Assembly: GCF_900110215.1 (NCBI RefSeq)
Contig: NZ_FOCX01000001.1
Span: 124,001-188,000, forward strand
Direction of reading: 5' to 3'
Source of the DNA: Halorientalis persicus
GTDB lineage: Archaea; Halobacteriota; Halobacteria; Halobacteriales; Haloarculaceae
Length of the DNA: 64,000 bases
This document shows, in pieces, positions 33,514 to 42,186 of the stretch. The notes beneath the pieces were generated by a model. The model did no database searches, had not been told where the DNA came from, and was given only the letters and a program-made list of their open reading frames with translations. Numbering within the stretch: the first letter of the stretch is position 1; the number at the start of each line of letters is the position of its first letter. Both the position numbers and the translations under genes were made by a program.

Positions 33514-33873
33514 TCACTCCGCCGAGGCTTCCTCGCCGTAGTAAGCCTCGTATCCCTCTAGCGTCGCCTGTCGCCGTTCCCGGGCGGCGTCGGTCATCAT
33601 GTCCGGCGTCCACTGCATTCCATTGTCCGTGTCGACGGTGACCGATTCGACGCCCGCCATGGGTTCGACGCGGGACTCGATCTCCTCTATGAAGTACGGC
33701 ACCATGTGGCAGGCCGGCGTCGTCAGCCGGAACGCGACCCGAACCTCGCCGTCGGCCACCTCGACGGCCTCGACCAGACCCATCTCGACCACGTCGAGGT
33801 TCGAGCCGGTCGCGGCGGTGCAGGGATCGACGATCTCCCGGAGTGCCTCGCGGACACGGGCTTCGGTCGTCAC
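33514..33873 (-). CDS. MIP18/SufT-like (DUF59) Fe-S assembly factor
   Basis: A 119-residue DUF59 protein: VREALREIVDPCTAATGSNLDVVEMGLVEAVEV, then FRLTTPACHMVPYFIEEIESRV with the conserved TTPxC-xxx and a C-terminal tyrosine-rich tail. Family members help load Fe-S clusters onto target proteins. Its ATG overlaps the stop of the upstream amidohydrolase gene (ATGA), indicating an operon, so it likely matures that enzyme or works with it. Confidence 0.88.
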   Translation of the reverse strand: MTTEARVREALREIVDPCTAATGSNLDVVEMGLVEAVEVADGEVRVAFRLTTPACHMVPYFIEEIESRVEPMAGVESVTVDTDNGMQWTPDMMTDAARERRQATLEGYEAYYGEEASAE

Positions 33874-34934
33874 GCCACCACCTCGAACGGCGTCGTCGAG
33901 TAGGGTTCTTCGAGATCCCCCGAATACTCGTCGTCGCCGATGCTGTCCTGCAGTTCGTCCACGTCGAACCCGTGGGCCTCCGCGAGGTTCGCGCCGACCA
34001 TCTTGCGTTTGTCGTCTTCGGTGATCGTGAACTTGCCGTCACGGGAGTCCATCTCCGGGAAGTCGAGGTTCCAGAACGATTCCAGCAGGAGTCGCGGGTG
34101 GTACTGGGGCGTCCCACAGCCCCACATGATCTTGTCGGTGGCCTCCTTCCCGCCGGCGTAGAGGAGATTCTCCATCGTCTCGACGAAGGCGTCGGGCCGG
34201 GTGGCGGCGTCGGCCGCGGTAATCTCGAGGTTGACGTAGACGTTGTCGTGTTCGGCGATCCGGTAGCCGGTCTCCTCGGCGAGGATGAACCCGCCGTGGA
34301 CGATCTCGAAGTTGAGGTCGGGGAAACTGGCGGCGGCCTCTTTCACGTCCTCGACGCGGTAGGGGTCGAGGGGGACGTTCCCGAACGGGACGGCCTTGTG
34401 GACCGCGATCACGTCGAGGTCCAGGTCGGCGGCCCGCTCCCAGAGCGGGAACGCCTGCTCGGGGTCGTCCATCTGGAACCCGTGGTGGCCGTCGTCGCTC
34501 CAGTAGGAGGGGTACACCTTCACGCCGTGGGCCCCGAACCGCTCGACCTGCCGTTCGAGTTCTGCACCCGGGTCGTCCATGCCGATGATGTCGACGCTGG
34601 CGAGCGGAGCGCTCCGATCCGGATGCTCGGAGACGAACCGCTCGCCTTTCTCCAGGGCGGTCAGGCCGTCCTCGAAGATGGTGATCGACTGGGGGTGAAA
34701 GACGGTGAAGTCGACCTGGCTCTCGCGAAAGAGCATATTCGCGGTCACCTGGGGGTCCCAGTCGGTCAGGAACGACTCCTCGGTCCGCTGGTAGCCATCC
34801 GGCATCGCCTTCTCCTGGCCAGTCATCAGGTCGACCACGGGCTGGGCGTACCGCTCGATGGCGTAGTTCGACGGGTGCAGGTTGTACGCGTGTGAGACCG
34901 CGTCGGCGACGAACACGTCGTCCAGAGATGTCAT
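33870..34934 (-). CDS. Amidohydrolase-family metalloenzyme
   Basis: A 354-residue TIM-barrel protein of the amidohydrolase 2 group. Seen: SHAYNLHP near the N-terminus (in place of a strict HxH), VKVYPSYWSDDG, VIAVHKAVPFGNVPLDPY, FEIVHGGFILAEETGY and a late IMWGCGTPQYHPR segment, with scattered His/Asp metal candidates. In some actinobacterial gas-oxidation operons a related amidohydrolase is found with small DUF59 genes; here it is operonic with a DUF59 protein. Substrate unknown. ATG 34934 chosen over 34949. Confidence 0.82.
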   Translation of the reverse strand: MTSLDDVFVADAVSHAYNLHPSNYAIERYAQPVVDLMTGQEKAMPDGYQRTEESFLTDWDPQVTANMLFRESQVDFTVFHPQSITIFEDGLTALEKGERFVSEHPDRSAPLASVDIIGMDDPGAELERQVERFGAHGVKVYPSYWSDDGHHGFQMDDPEQAFPLWERAADLDLDVIAVHKAVPFGNVPLDPYRVEDVKEAAASFPDLNFEIVHGGFILAEETGYRIAEHDNVYVNLEITAADAATRPDAFVETMENLLYAGGKEATDKIMWGCGTPQYHPRLLLESFWNLDFPEMDSRDGKFTITEDDKRKMVGANLAEAHGFDVDELQDSIGDDEYSGDLEEPYSTTPFEVVA

Positions 34935-35163
34935 GACCGAAGGTAACACAGCTAGTCCCGTTAAGCGCTCCCCGCGAAGCGTGAGGGCTACTAAACCGGC
35001 CGGTCATCGAGAACTATCGATCCCCCGGGATTTTCGGTTCGTTGTGGCGGATCGAACATCTCTCACCGCAGAACCGACCATATGCCTCCGTTCATCCACC
35101 AGACGAGTTTTTGTCCCACCATTCGTATGGAAAACAGTAAATTTAGAAAACAGATGCGGAACC

Positions 35164-35170
35164 CTTATCC
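35164..35170 (+). promoter_or_regulatory. Promoter of the third cold-shock gene
   Basis: CTTATCC lies 27-33 nt before the ATG at 35197, and a second AT-rich stretch (AATTTAGAAAA) lies 30 nt further upstream. Either could be the TATA element; the nearer one fits leaderless spacing. Confidence 0.45.
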
Positions 35171-35196
35171 GTGTACTCGGCGTTCGTTTGGTTGCA

Positions 35197-35391
35197 ATGG
35201 CAAACGGTAAGGTTGATTTCTTCAACGACACAGGCGGTTACGGCTTTATTGACACAGAGGACGCGGACGAGGACGTTTTCTTCCACATGGAGGACGTTGG
35301 CGGCGAGGACCTCACCGAGGGGACCGAGATCGAGTTCGACATCGAGCAGGCCGAGAAGGGCCCGCGCGCGTCGAACGTCGTTCGGACGTAA
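35197..35391 (+). CDS. cspA: Cold-shock domain protein (CspA family), third copy
   Basis: A 64-residue cold-shock protein. MANGKVDFFNDTGGYGFIDT, DVFFHMEDVGG and the C-terminal PRASNVVRT show both RNP motifs. Its core is almost the same as the pair at 7388-7779, including long stretches of identical DNA. Its own promoter and dispersed position suggest separate regulation. Confidence 0.95.
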   Translation: MANGKVDFFNDTGGYGFIDTEDADEDVFFHMEDVGGEDLTEGTEIEFDIEQAEKGPRASNVVRT

Positions 35392-35485
35392 CTCGTTTCG
35401 TACTGTCGCCACACGGCGACACATCGTTTTATCACTTCTTTCGACGCTTTAGTTCGAGCGGCGGCTCCGACGCTCACTCAGAGTT

Positions 35486-36655
35486 CTAGACACCGACGCC
35501 GGCGAACGGGCTCGTCGAGCCCTGTTCGGCCCGCGGGAGCGAGACGACGAACACGGAGCCCCGCGGCTGGTTGTTCTCGATGTGGATCGACCCGCCGTAG
35601 TGGTCGATCATCGTGCGGACGAAAAACAGGCCGAAGCCGCCGCCACTGGAGCTGTAGCCCTGCTCGAACACCGCTTCTTTCTCCGGGTCGGGGACGCCGG
35701 GGCCGTTGTCGCGGACGCGGACCTCGACCGACTCGGCACCGACACGGACGGCGATGTGAATGCGCCGGTCGTCGGCGTCGTTGTGCTGGACGGCGTTGGA
35801 AAGCAGATTGCCGAAGACCGCGGGCAGCATCTCGTCAGCCTGCACGACCACGTCGTCGGGCACGTCGGCAGTCACGCTGAGGGTGTCGTAGGTCGAGCGG
35901 ACGGTCGCCACCTCCTCACGAAGCACCGCCGAGAGGTCGACCGGTTCGGGCGTCACGTCCGCGTCGGCCGCCAGCGCGTTGACCGTCGCTCGCGCCCGCT
36001 GTGAGAGGTTGATGACGCTCTCGGTCTGGTTGTGGATGGCATCTAGCGATTCCTGATGTTGCCCGTCGAGTTGCTGATCGAGGTGTTCGGCACGGGCCCG
36101 GACCACGGTCATACTGTTGAGCACGTCGTGCCGGAGAATGGAGTGCATGAACTCCAGTTGTTGCCCGACCTGACGGGCCTGCTGGGCGTCCCGTCGAGCC
36201 TTGACGTAGAGGAGGCCGATCAGGTAGCCGGCGACGGCACCGGCGTGGGCGCTGGCGAGCAACTGGATCGTCGGCCCGCCGAGGCGCAAGCCGACCGAGG
36301 GGCGGACGAAGACGGTGAAGTACATGACGAGGTAGACGAAGCCGATGCCGGCCAGCGCGGCCGCCGCGACCTGCCAGCGCTGTCGGGACGTGTACGGCGT
36401 CCCCTGGAGGTAGATCGCCCCGTAGACGATGACGGCCGACAGCCACGCGCCCAGCAGGACCGCCGCGACCTGTGGCCATCCGAACCCGAACTGTCGGAGT
36501 TCCCGGAAGAAGTTGAGCAGGGTGATCAGGAACAGCGCGACCCCGATGGCACCGACGACAGCGGGGCCACCTCGCGTCGACGTTACGAGTCGCTCGACAC
36601 GCGCCCGAACGGCGTCGGCCACGCGGCTGGCGACGCCGGAATCGGAGTCGGACAT
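35486..36655 (-). CDS. Membrane sensor histidine kinase
   Basis: A 389-residue kinase. The N-terminal part holds about four membrane helices (residues 28-150), then HisKA with SILRHDVLNSMTVVRARAEHL (phospho-acceptor His in RHD) and a HATPase domain with NLLSNAVQHND (N box), DNGPGVPDPEKEAVF (G1) and GGFGLFFVRTMID. No extracytoplasmic sensor domain is apparent. No response regulator is adjacent. ATG 36655 is used because the longer frame adds a short non-membrane tail. Confidence 0.92.
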   Translation of the reverse strand: MSDSDSGVASRVADAVRARVERLVTSTRGGPAVVGAIGVALFLITLLNFFRELRQFGFGWPQVAAVLLGAWLSAVIVYGAIYLQGTPYTSRQRWQVAAAALAGIGFVYLVMYFTVFVRPSVGLRLGGPTIQLLASAHAGAVAGYLIGLLYVKARRDAQQARQVGQQLEFMHSILRHDVLNSMTVVRARAEHLDQQLDGQHQESLDAIHNQTESVINLSQRARATVNALAADADVTPEPVDLSAVLREEVATVRSTYDTLSVTADVPDDVVVQADEMLPAVFGNLLSNAVQHNDADDRRIHIAVRVGAESVEVRVRDNGPGVPDPEKEAVFEQGYSSSGGGFGLFFVRTMIDHYGGSIHIENNQPRGSVFVVSLPRAEQGSTSPFAGVGV

Positions 36656-36751
36656 CCCCCCGTTGTCCCCGGACCGATCCGCGACGACCACACGGCAAGG
36701 TCAGTGTATCATCACTTATAAGATATACTACTCGGACAGGTATCGCGGTGA

Positions 36752-37159
36752 CTACTCCGACGGGTCGAAGTCCAGCGCGGCCGAATTGATGCAGTACCGT
36801 TTCCCCGTCGGGTCCGGTCCGTCCTCGAACACGTGGCCGAGGTGGCCCTCGCAGGTGGCACAGATCACTTCCGTCCGGGACATTCCGTGACTCGTGTCCA
36901 GTCGCGTCTCGACGTTGTCGCCCGCGGCGTCGTAGAAGCTCGGCCACCCGGACCCGGACTCGAACTTCGTGTCCGAATCGAACAGTTCCGTCCCACACCC
37001 GGCACAGACGTAGGCGCCGTCTGCTTTCTGGTCGACGTACTCGCCGCTGAACTTCGGTTCCGTCCCGGCTTCCCGGAGGATGCGATACTCGTCGTCGTCG
37101 AGGACCTCGCGCCACTCCGCGTCGGTCTCGGGCAGGTCACGCTCGGCGTCCTGTGACAT
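36752..37159 (-). CDS. msrB: Peptide-methionine (R)-S-oxide reductase
   Basis: A 135-residue SelR/MsrB enzyme that repairs methionine-R-sulfoxide. Seen: zinc-binding CAGC and CATC pairs, FESGSGWPSF, SHGMSRTEVICATCEGHLGHVFEDG, and the catalytic RYCINSAALDF near residue 125. The catalytic Cys is present (not Sec). Length and motifs are standard. The region upstream contains a terminator-like poly-T of the following MTH865-like gene. Confidence 0.95.
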   Translation of the reverse strand: MSQDAERDLPETDAEWREVLDDDEYRILREAGTEPKFSGEYVDQKADGAYVCAGCGTELFDSDTKFESGSGWPSFYDAAGDNVETRLDTSHGMSRTEVICATCEGHLGHVFEDGPDPTGKRYCINSAALDFDPSE

Positions 37160-37235
37160 ACCAACGGGTAGGGGCTGGACGTTGATACCGGTTCTGCCCC
37201 ACTGGACCGACGCGTCGCTGGTCGGTCGGGTCGTC

Positions 37236-37241
37236 AAAAAA
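37236..37241 (-). terminator. Poly-T terminator after the MTH865-like gene
   Basis: Six T residues on the minus strand, about 20 nt after the stop codon of the MTH865-like gene. Haloarchaeal intrinsic termination uses such U-rich stretches without a strong hairpin. Confidence 0.5.
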
Positions 37242-37261
37242 TCGCGGTCGGTTTGCGGGCG

Positions 37262-37513
37262 TTAGATGTAGCCTTCGTCTTCGAGACCTTCGAGGATGTC
37301 GTCGACGAGGGTCTCGACGTCGTCGTAGGGGAAGTCCCCGCCGCCGCCCTTCTGGTTGAGCTCCATGGCGGTGAAGCTCACGTCACCGGACTCGAACGTG
37401 GTGGACGGACCGTTCGGCAGCGCCGGAACGAGGTCCATCGGGCTGTTGACCGGGAAATCTGCGCCTTCGAAGCCGTCGATCAGCTGCTCTCGCAGGTCGT
37501 CTTTGTCGACCAT
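37262..37513 (-). CDS. MTH865-like family small protein
   Basis: An 83-residue protein resembling the MTH865 family (EF-hand-like small archaeal proteins). Seen: LREQLIDGFEGADFPVNSPMDLVPALPNGPST with the characteristic FP and PxGP elements, then VSFTAMELNQKGGGGDFPY and a C-terminal helix LVDDILEGLEDEGYI. Role unknown. It stands alone with a poly-T terminator. Confidence 0.85.
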   Translation of the reverse strand: MVDKDDLREQLIDGFEGADFPVNSPMDLVPALPNGPSTTFESGDVSFTAMELNQKGGGGDFPYDDVETLVDDILEGLEDEGYI

Positions 37514-37687
37514 ATACTCCTTGTCGTAACCCTCCTTACTAAAATTGGTGGTTCTTTCGTGAAGAAATGGCTCCTCACGGGCTAACAGTGTAAACTCTTA
37601 CTTTGTTGCGTGAAGTTGTGTCACACGCCTCTCGGGGGCTGGGACTGGACCGGTAATTCAAGTGCGAGGCCGGAGAACGGCGTCGAT

Positions 37688-38131
37688 ATGTACGATCGCA
37701 TACTCGTACCGACCGACGGCAGCAGCGGAACCGACGAGACACTCGATCACGCCTTCCACATCGCGGCCGACAACGACGCGACGGTCCACGCGCTGTACGT
37801 CGTCGACCGCCGGCTCTTCCTCGCGGCCGACGAGGACACGCAGGACGACGTGATCGCCACGCTGGAGGAGGAGGGCGACGCGGCGCTGGACGCAGCGGAG
37901 ACTGCCGGCGCGAACGAAGGCGTCGAAGTCGTCGGCGAGCGCCGGGAGGGGATCCCACACACCGAGATCATGAGCTACGCCGAGGAGATCGAGGCCGACC
38001 TGCTCGTGATGGGGACTCACGGCCGGACCGGCCGGGACCGGCTGGCATCGCTTGGCAGTGTCACCGAACGCGTCGTCGAGAACGTCGGCCGCCCGACACT
38101 CGTAGTCGACATCGGCGACGGCGAGGAGTGA
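37688..38131 (+). CDS. Universal stress protein (UspA family)
   Basis: A 147-residue UspA protein: MYDRILVPTDGSSGTDETLDHAF, then a helix-rich centre, and LLVMGTHGRTGRDRLASLGSVTERVVENV with the complete G-x2-G-x9-G-S ATP-binding motif. Single-domain UspA proteins are abundant in haloarchaea. The ATG at 37688 is supported by the family start (MYDRIL). Confidence 0.95.
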   Translation: MYDRILVPTDGSSGTDETLDHAFHIAADNDATVHALYVVDRRLFLAADEDTQDDVIATLEEEGDAALDAAETAGANEGVEVVGERREGIPHTEIMSYAEEIEADLLVMGTHGRTGRDRLASLGSVTERVVENVGRPTLVVDIGDGEE

Positions 38132-38149
38132 GGGGGCCGGACAGCGCTG

Positions 38150-38869
38150 CTACTGTTTCTCGCCGATCGTGTTTTCGAGGGTGCCGATGCCCTCGTAGCG
38201 GATCTCGACCTCGTCGCCGGGTTCGACCAGGCCGGGGTTGGCAGGCGACCCGAAGGAGATCACGTCGCCCGGACGGAAGGTGTACCGCTCGCTGAGGAAG
38301 GCGACGGTCTCGCGGGGTTTGTTGAACATATTCTCGGTGTTGTCGTGCTGGCGGCGCTCCCCGTTGATGTGGGTCTCCATCTCCTTACCGACGGGCTCGT
38401 AGTCGGTCTCGATCCACGGCCCGAGCGGCCCGGAGCCGTCGAAGGCCTTGCGCGCGGTCCGGCGTTCCTGGTCGAGCGCGTCCATGTCGTTGAGGATGGT
38501 GTAGCCACGGAGTACGTCGTCGACCTCGTCCTCGTCGATATCGTGACAGGGCTCGTCGATCACGGCGGCGAGTTCCCCCGCGTATGTCAGTTCCGCGGTC
38601 CACTCGGGGTAGGGGATCGGCTGTTCGGGCGGGTGGAGACTGTGTGGCGGTTTGATGAACCAGTCCGGCACGTCGGGGATGTCGTAGTCCATCTGGTCGA
38701 CCTTCTCGCCGAAGTTTCGGCCCACGCAGAACAACGCGTCGGGATCACAGGGTGCGAGTAGCGTCGCCTCGTCGCCTACTCCGTAGGTCGCGTCGTCGGT
38801 CTCGATCACGCCGTCGACGTATTCGCCCTCGACCACTCCGTCGGGTGTGTCAGCACGTGCGAGTTTCAT
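38150..38869 (-). CDS. Fumarylacetoacetate hydrolase-family protein
   Basis: A 239-residue FAH-domain hydrolase acting on beta-keto or acylpyruvate compounds. Seen: LFCVGRNFGEKV (GxNY-like opening), DVPDWFIKPPHSL, ELTYAGELAAVID (metal Glu pair), GYTILNDMDALDQERR, FGSPANPGLVEPGDEVEIRYEGIGTLENTI. ATG 38869 gives the family start; a longer frame runs into an intergenic segment. Divergent from the carbonic-anhydrase-like gene. Confidence 0.9.
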   Translation of the reverse strand: MKLARADTPDGVVEGEYVDGVIETDDATYGVGDEATLLAPCDPDALFCVGRNFGEKVDQMDYDIPDVPDWFIKPPHSLHPPEQPIPYPEWTAELTYAGELAAVIDEPCHDIDEDEVDDVLRGYTILNDMDALDQERRTARKAFDGSGPLGPWIETDYEPVGKEMETHINGERRQHDNTENMFNKPRETVAFLSERYTFRPGDVISFGSPANPGLVEPGDEVEIRYEGIGTLENTIGEKQ

Positions 38870-38951
38870 CGGCCGGGGGTTTTCCCCCCGCGCATTTACC
38901 GCTCCCGGTCTCGGCCGATCCCCCACCGCCGGGGTCCGGGCCGCCGCCGGG

Positions 38952-38958
38952 AATATAA
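38952..38958 (+). promoter_or_regulatory. TATA-type promoter of the hexapeptide protein
   Basis: AATATAA lies 24-30 nt before the ATG at 38982. Leaderless spacing. Confidence 0.55.
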
Positions 38959-38981
38959 CGAATGGGGCCGAGTAACACACC

Positions 38982-39497
38982 ATGGCGGACAGTCGCCAGT
39001 ACGCGTTCGAGGGGGAGCGACCAGCAATCGACGAGACGGCCAGTGTGAGTCGCGAGGCGACGGCCGTCGGGGACGTGACGGTCGCGGCCGACGCCAGCGT
39101 CTGGCCCGGCGTCGTCTTGCGCGGGGACGTGGGGCCGGTCCGGGTCGGCGCGCAGTCTCACGTCGGGGACAACGCCGTCCTCCACGGATCGACGGTCGGC
39201 GAGCAGGTGATGGTCGGCCACGGCGCGGTGCTGAACGAAACGATCGTCGATGACGGCGCGCTCGTCGGCTTCAACTCGACAGTAACGGAGTCGGTCATCG
39301 GTGAGGGGAGCATCGTCGCTTCCGGCACTGTGGTTCCCGAGGGGTACGAGGTCCCGGCCCACTCGTTCGTCCGCGGGATGCCGGCATCGGTCACACCACT
39401 CTCGGAGACGACCATCGATCCCGACGCCGTCTTCGAGGCGTACAGTTCCGGTGACTACACGAACCTGGCCCAGCGCCACGAGGACCTCTTCGGGTAG
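38982..39497 (+). CDS. Gamma-carbonic anhydrase-like hexapeptide-repeat protein
   Basis: A 171-residue left-handed beta-helix protein. Repeat turns read VSREATAVGDVTVAADASVWPGVVLRGDVG in pieces, then VRVGAQSHVGDNAVLHGS, VMVGHGAVLN and the C-terminal helix SGDYTNLAQRHEDLF. Of the metal histidines of gamma-class enzymes, those in VLHG and VGH are kept, but the position expected in a third LHGC-like turn reads LNET, so Asn replaces His. Zinc binding and anhydrase activity are therefore uncertain. Confidence 0.85.
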   Translation: MADSRQYAFEGERPAIDETASVSREATAVGDVTVAADASVWPGVVLRGDVGPVRVGAQSHVGDNAVLHGSTVGEQVMVGHGAVLNETIVDDGALVGFNSTVTESVIGEGSIVASGTVVPEGYEVPAHSFVRGMPASVTPLSETTIDPDAVFEAYSSGDYTNLAQRHEDLFG

Positions 39498-39593
39498 GCG
39501 GCCCTGCCGCCCCGTGATCGACCGGTAGCGGCCTTCGAGAGACGAACTCGGCCACAGGTTTTTGTGCGAAACTCCGGTATGTGGTGACATCGC

Positions 39594-42098
39594 ATGAAGG
39601 AGGGTCGGGTCGTGCTGTACGTCGGGACCGACAGTGCCCGGGCGTCGTCGTTGCAGGGGGAGAGTGGCGACGCGACGAGCGTCGAGTGCGTCGAGACGCT
39701 GACGGACGCTATCGACCGACTCAGAGATGTCGTCTGTGTCGTCAGCGAGGTGGAGCTGGCCGACGGCACGGGCGTCGATCTCTGCCGGACGGTCAGGCGG
39801 CGGTTCGACGACGTGGCGTTCGTCCTCGTGCCCGAATCGGGCAACGACGACCTGGCCCGGGACGCGGTCTCTGCCGGCGTCGACGAGTACGTCCCGGCGG
39901 GGACGATCACCGGCGTGGCCGACCTCTGGGAGCGCGTCCTCGCGGCCATCGAGACGGTCAGCACCGAACAGCGGCGCTACCGCAAACTGGTCGAACAGGC
40001 GACCGACGCCATCGCGATCATCGATCCGGACGCGACGATCCGGTACATCAGCCCCAGTGTCGAGCGGATTCTGGGATACGCCCCCTCCGAACTCGTCGGG
40101 CGGCGCGGCACCGAAATCGTCCACCCGGAAGACTGCGACGACGTACTCGACACACTCGCGAGCAGTCTGGCGAATCCCGACGACACCGTCGACGCAGTGT
40201 ACCGCGCCGAACACGCGGACGGCGGGTGGCGCTGGGTCGAGAGCCGGGGGCAGAGCTTCGTGGACGACCCCGCAGTCGGCGGCACGGTGATCAGCATCCG
40301 GGACGTGACCGACCGCGAGGAGCGCGAGCGTGAGCTCCGGATGTACGAGACCATCGTCGAGGCCGTCGACGACATGGTGTTCGCGCTCGACGAGGACGGC
40401 CGGTTCACCTTCGCGAACGAGGCCCACGAGTCCCGGACCGGCTCGTCGGCCGAGGAGTTGATCGGCGAGGATCCCTCGAAGATTGTTCCCGACGACGTAG
40501 AGGCCCAGGGCAGGGAGGTCCTCGAGAACCTCCGTTCCGATCCCGACCGAGACAGCGCGACCTTCGAGACGGAACTCCCCGACAGGGACGGCGAGACGAT
40601 CCCGTGTGAGGTCCACATCGCCACACTGACCGAGGACGGCGAGTTCCGGGGGACGGCCGGCATCGTCCGGGACGTTTCCGACCGGAAGGAACAGGAACAG
40701 CTCTACTCGACGCTGTTGACCGAGGCCAACGACGGCATCGCGATCACACAGCAGGGACGCCTCCAGTTCGTCAACGAGCAGTTGGCGGCGCTGGTCGGCG
40801 GTACCCGCACGGAGATCGAGGGGACGAACGTGTTCGACCTGATCGCCCCAGCGGACCACGGCGTCGTTCGGCGCAACTACGAACAGCGGCTGGGCGACGA
40901 GACCGAAACCGGCCGCTACGAGATCGAACTGGAGACGCTCGACGGCGAGCGGGTGCCGGTGGAAGTCAGCACGACGTTCGTCCAGTACCAGGGCGAGCGG
41001 GGCGAGATGGCCATCGTCCGGGACATCGCCGCCCGCAAGGAGCGCGAGCGGGAACTGGAGCTGTACGAGGAGATGCTCAACGCAGTCCCCGATGGCGTCT
41101 ACGCCATCGACGAGGACGGGCGGTTCGTCGCGCTCAACGACACCGCCTGTGAGACCATCGGCCTGCCCGCGGACGACCTCGTCGGTGCGCACGTCTCGAT
41201 CTGTATGGACGAGCGCGACATCGAGCGCGGACAGGACCTGATCCGCGATCTGCTCACCAGCGAGCAGACCAAGGGGATCTACGACATGGATCTGGAACCG
41301 GTCGACGGCGAGCCGATCCCGAGCGAGAATCACGTCGCCCTCCTGACCGACGAGGACGGCGAATTTCGGGGTTCGGTCGGCGTCCTCCGGGACGTGACCG
41401 ACCGCAAGGAACGGGAGCGGCGGTTGACCGTCCTCAACCGGGCGCTCCGGCACGACCTGCGCAACAGTATGCACGTCATCATGGCCAACGCCGAACTCGT
41501 CGCGCGGACCGTCTCCGATGCACGGACACGGGAGAAACTCGACACCATCGTCGACCGGGCCGAGGGGATCAACAGTCTGAGCGAGAAGGCCCGCGAGATC
41601 GAACAGACCCTGGCGAATCACGAACAGACACGCAAGCCGATCGACCTCGGGGAGTTACTGGCGACACAGGTCGCGCGGTTCCGCGACCAGTACCCCGACG
41701 CGACCTTCGAGACGGACCTGCCCGCCCACGCCTGGGTCGAGGCGACGCCGCTGATCGACACGGCCGTCGAGAACCTCATCGAGAACAGCGTCGAACACAC
41801 CGAGCAACCCCTGATTCAGGTGTCGGTGTCGGCCGACGAGGACGCGGTGACCGTGACCGTGGCCGACGACGGCCCGGGTATCCCCGAGAAGGAGCGACGC
41901 ATCGTCGGGAAAGGCAGCGAGACGCCGCTGGACCACGCCAGCGGACTCGGGTTGTGGCTGGTCGCCTGGATCACGCGCGATTCCGGCGGCGAGGTCGTCT
42001 TCGAGACGCCCGAGGAGGGCGGCAGCGTCGTCCGCCTCGTCCTCGACAGCGCCCGTCCACCCCTCGACGACGAACCGGATCGGGCCGGCGTCCGGTGA
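39594..42098 (+). CDS. Multi-PAS sensor histidine kinase
   Basis: An 834-residue soluble kinase. Order: receiver-like domain without phospho-acceptor Asp (residues 1-115; VVSEVELADG where an Asp is expected), four PAS domains (starting RYRKLVEQATDAIAII, RELRMYETIVEAVDDMV, LYSTLLTEANDGIAIT and LYEEMLNAVPDGVYAI), a HisKA with NRALRHDLRNSMHVIMANAE, and a HATPase with VENLIENSVEH, DDGPGIPEKERR and GLGLWLVAWI. The four PAS repeats are similar to each other, each ending in a DVTDRKE-type linker. Signal unknown. Confidence 0.95.
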   Translation: MKEGRVVLYVGTDSARASSLQGESGDATSVECVETLTDAIDRLRDVVCVVSEVELADGTGVDLCRTVRRRFDDVAFVLVPESGNDDLARDAVSAGVDEYVPAGTITGVADLWERVLAAIETVSTEQRRYRKLVEQATDAIAIIDPDATIRYISPSVERILGYAPSELVGRRGTEIVHPEDCDDVLDTLASSLANPDDTVDAVYRAEHADGGWRWVESRGQSFVDDPAVGGTVISIRDVTDREERERELRMYETIVEAVDDMVFALDEDGRFTFANEAHESRTGSSAEELIGEDPSKIVPDDVEAQGREVLENLRSDPDRDSATFETELPDRDGETIPCEVHIATLTEDGEFRGTAGIVRDVSDRKEQEQLYSTLLTEANDGIAITQQGRLQFVNEQLAALVGGTRTEIEGTNVFDLIAPADHGVVRRNYEQRLGDETETGRYEIELETLDGERVPVEVSTTFVQYQGERGEMAIVRDIAARKERERELELYEEMLNAVPDGVYAIDEDGRFVALNDTACETIGLPADDLVGAHVSICMDERDIERGQDLIRDLLTSEQTKGIYDMDLEPVDGEPIPSENHVALLTDEDGEFRGSVGVLRDVTDRKERERRLTVLNRALRHDLRNSMHVIMANAELVARTVSDARTREKLDTIVDRAEGINSLSEKAREIEQTLANHEQTRKPIDLGELLATQVARFRDQYPDATFETDLPAHAWVEATPLIDTAVENLIENSVEHTEQPLIQVSVSADEDAVTVTVADDGPGIPEKERRIVGKGSETPLDHASGLGLWLVAWITRDSGGEVVFETPEEGGSVVRLVLDSARPPLDDEPDRAGVR

Positions 42099-42186
42099 CC
42101 CGTCGTCGCCCGACCGTCGATCACTGGACCGCCGTCCCGGCCACGTACTTAAAACGGAAGGCGACGTAGAGGGAGGTGAGCGCGGC

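Noticed and set aside
37597-37687. AT-rich stretch before the UspA gene considered as a promoter
   Set aside because: About 80-90 nt upstream of the ATG, so the spacing does not fit a leaderless start; no clear element nearer.
38850-41621. 923-codon minus-strand frame across the carbonic-anhydrase-like gene and the PAS kinase
   Set aside because: Mirror of conserved plus-strand genes; Val/Asp-rich without domains.
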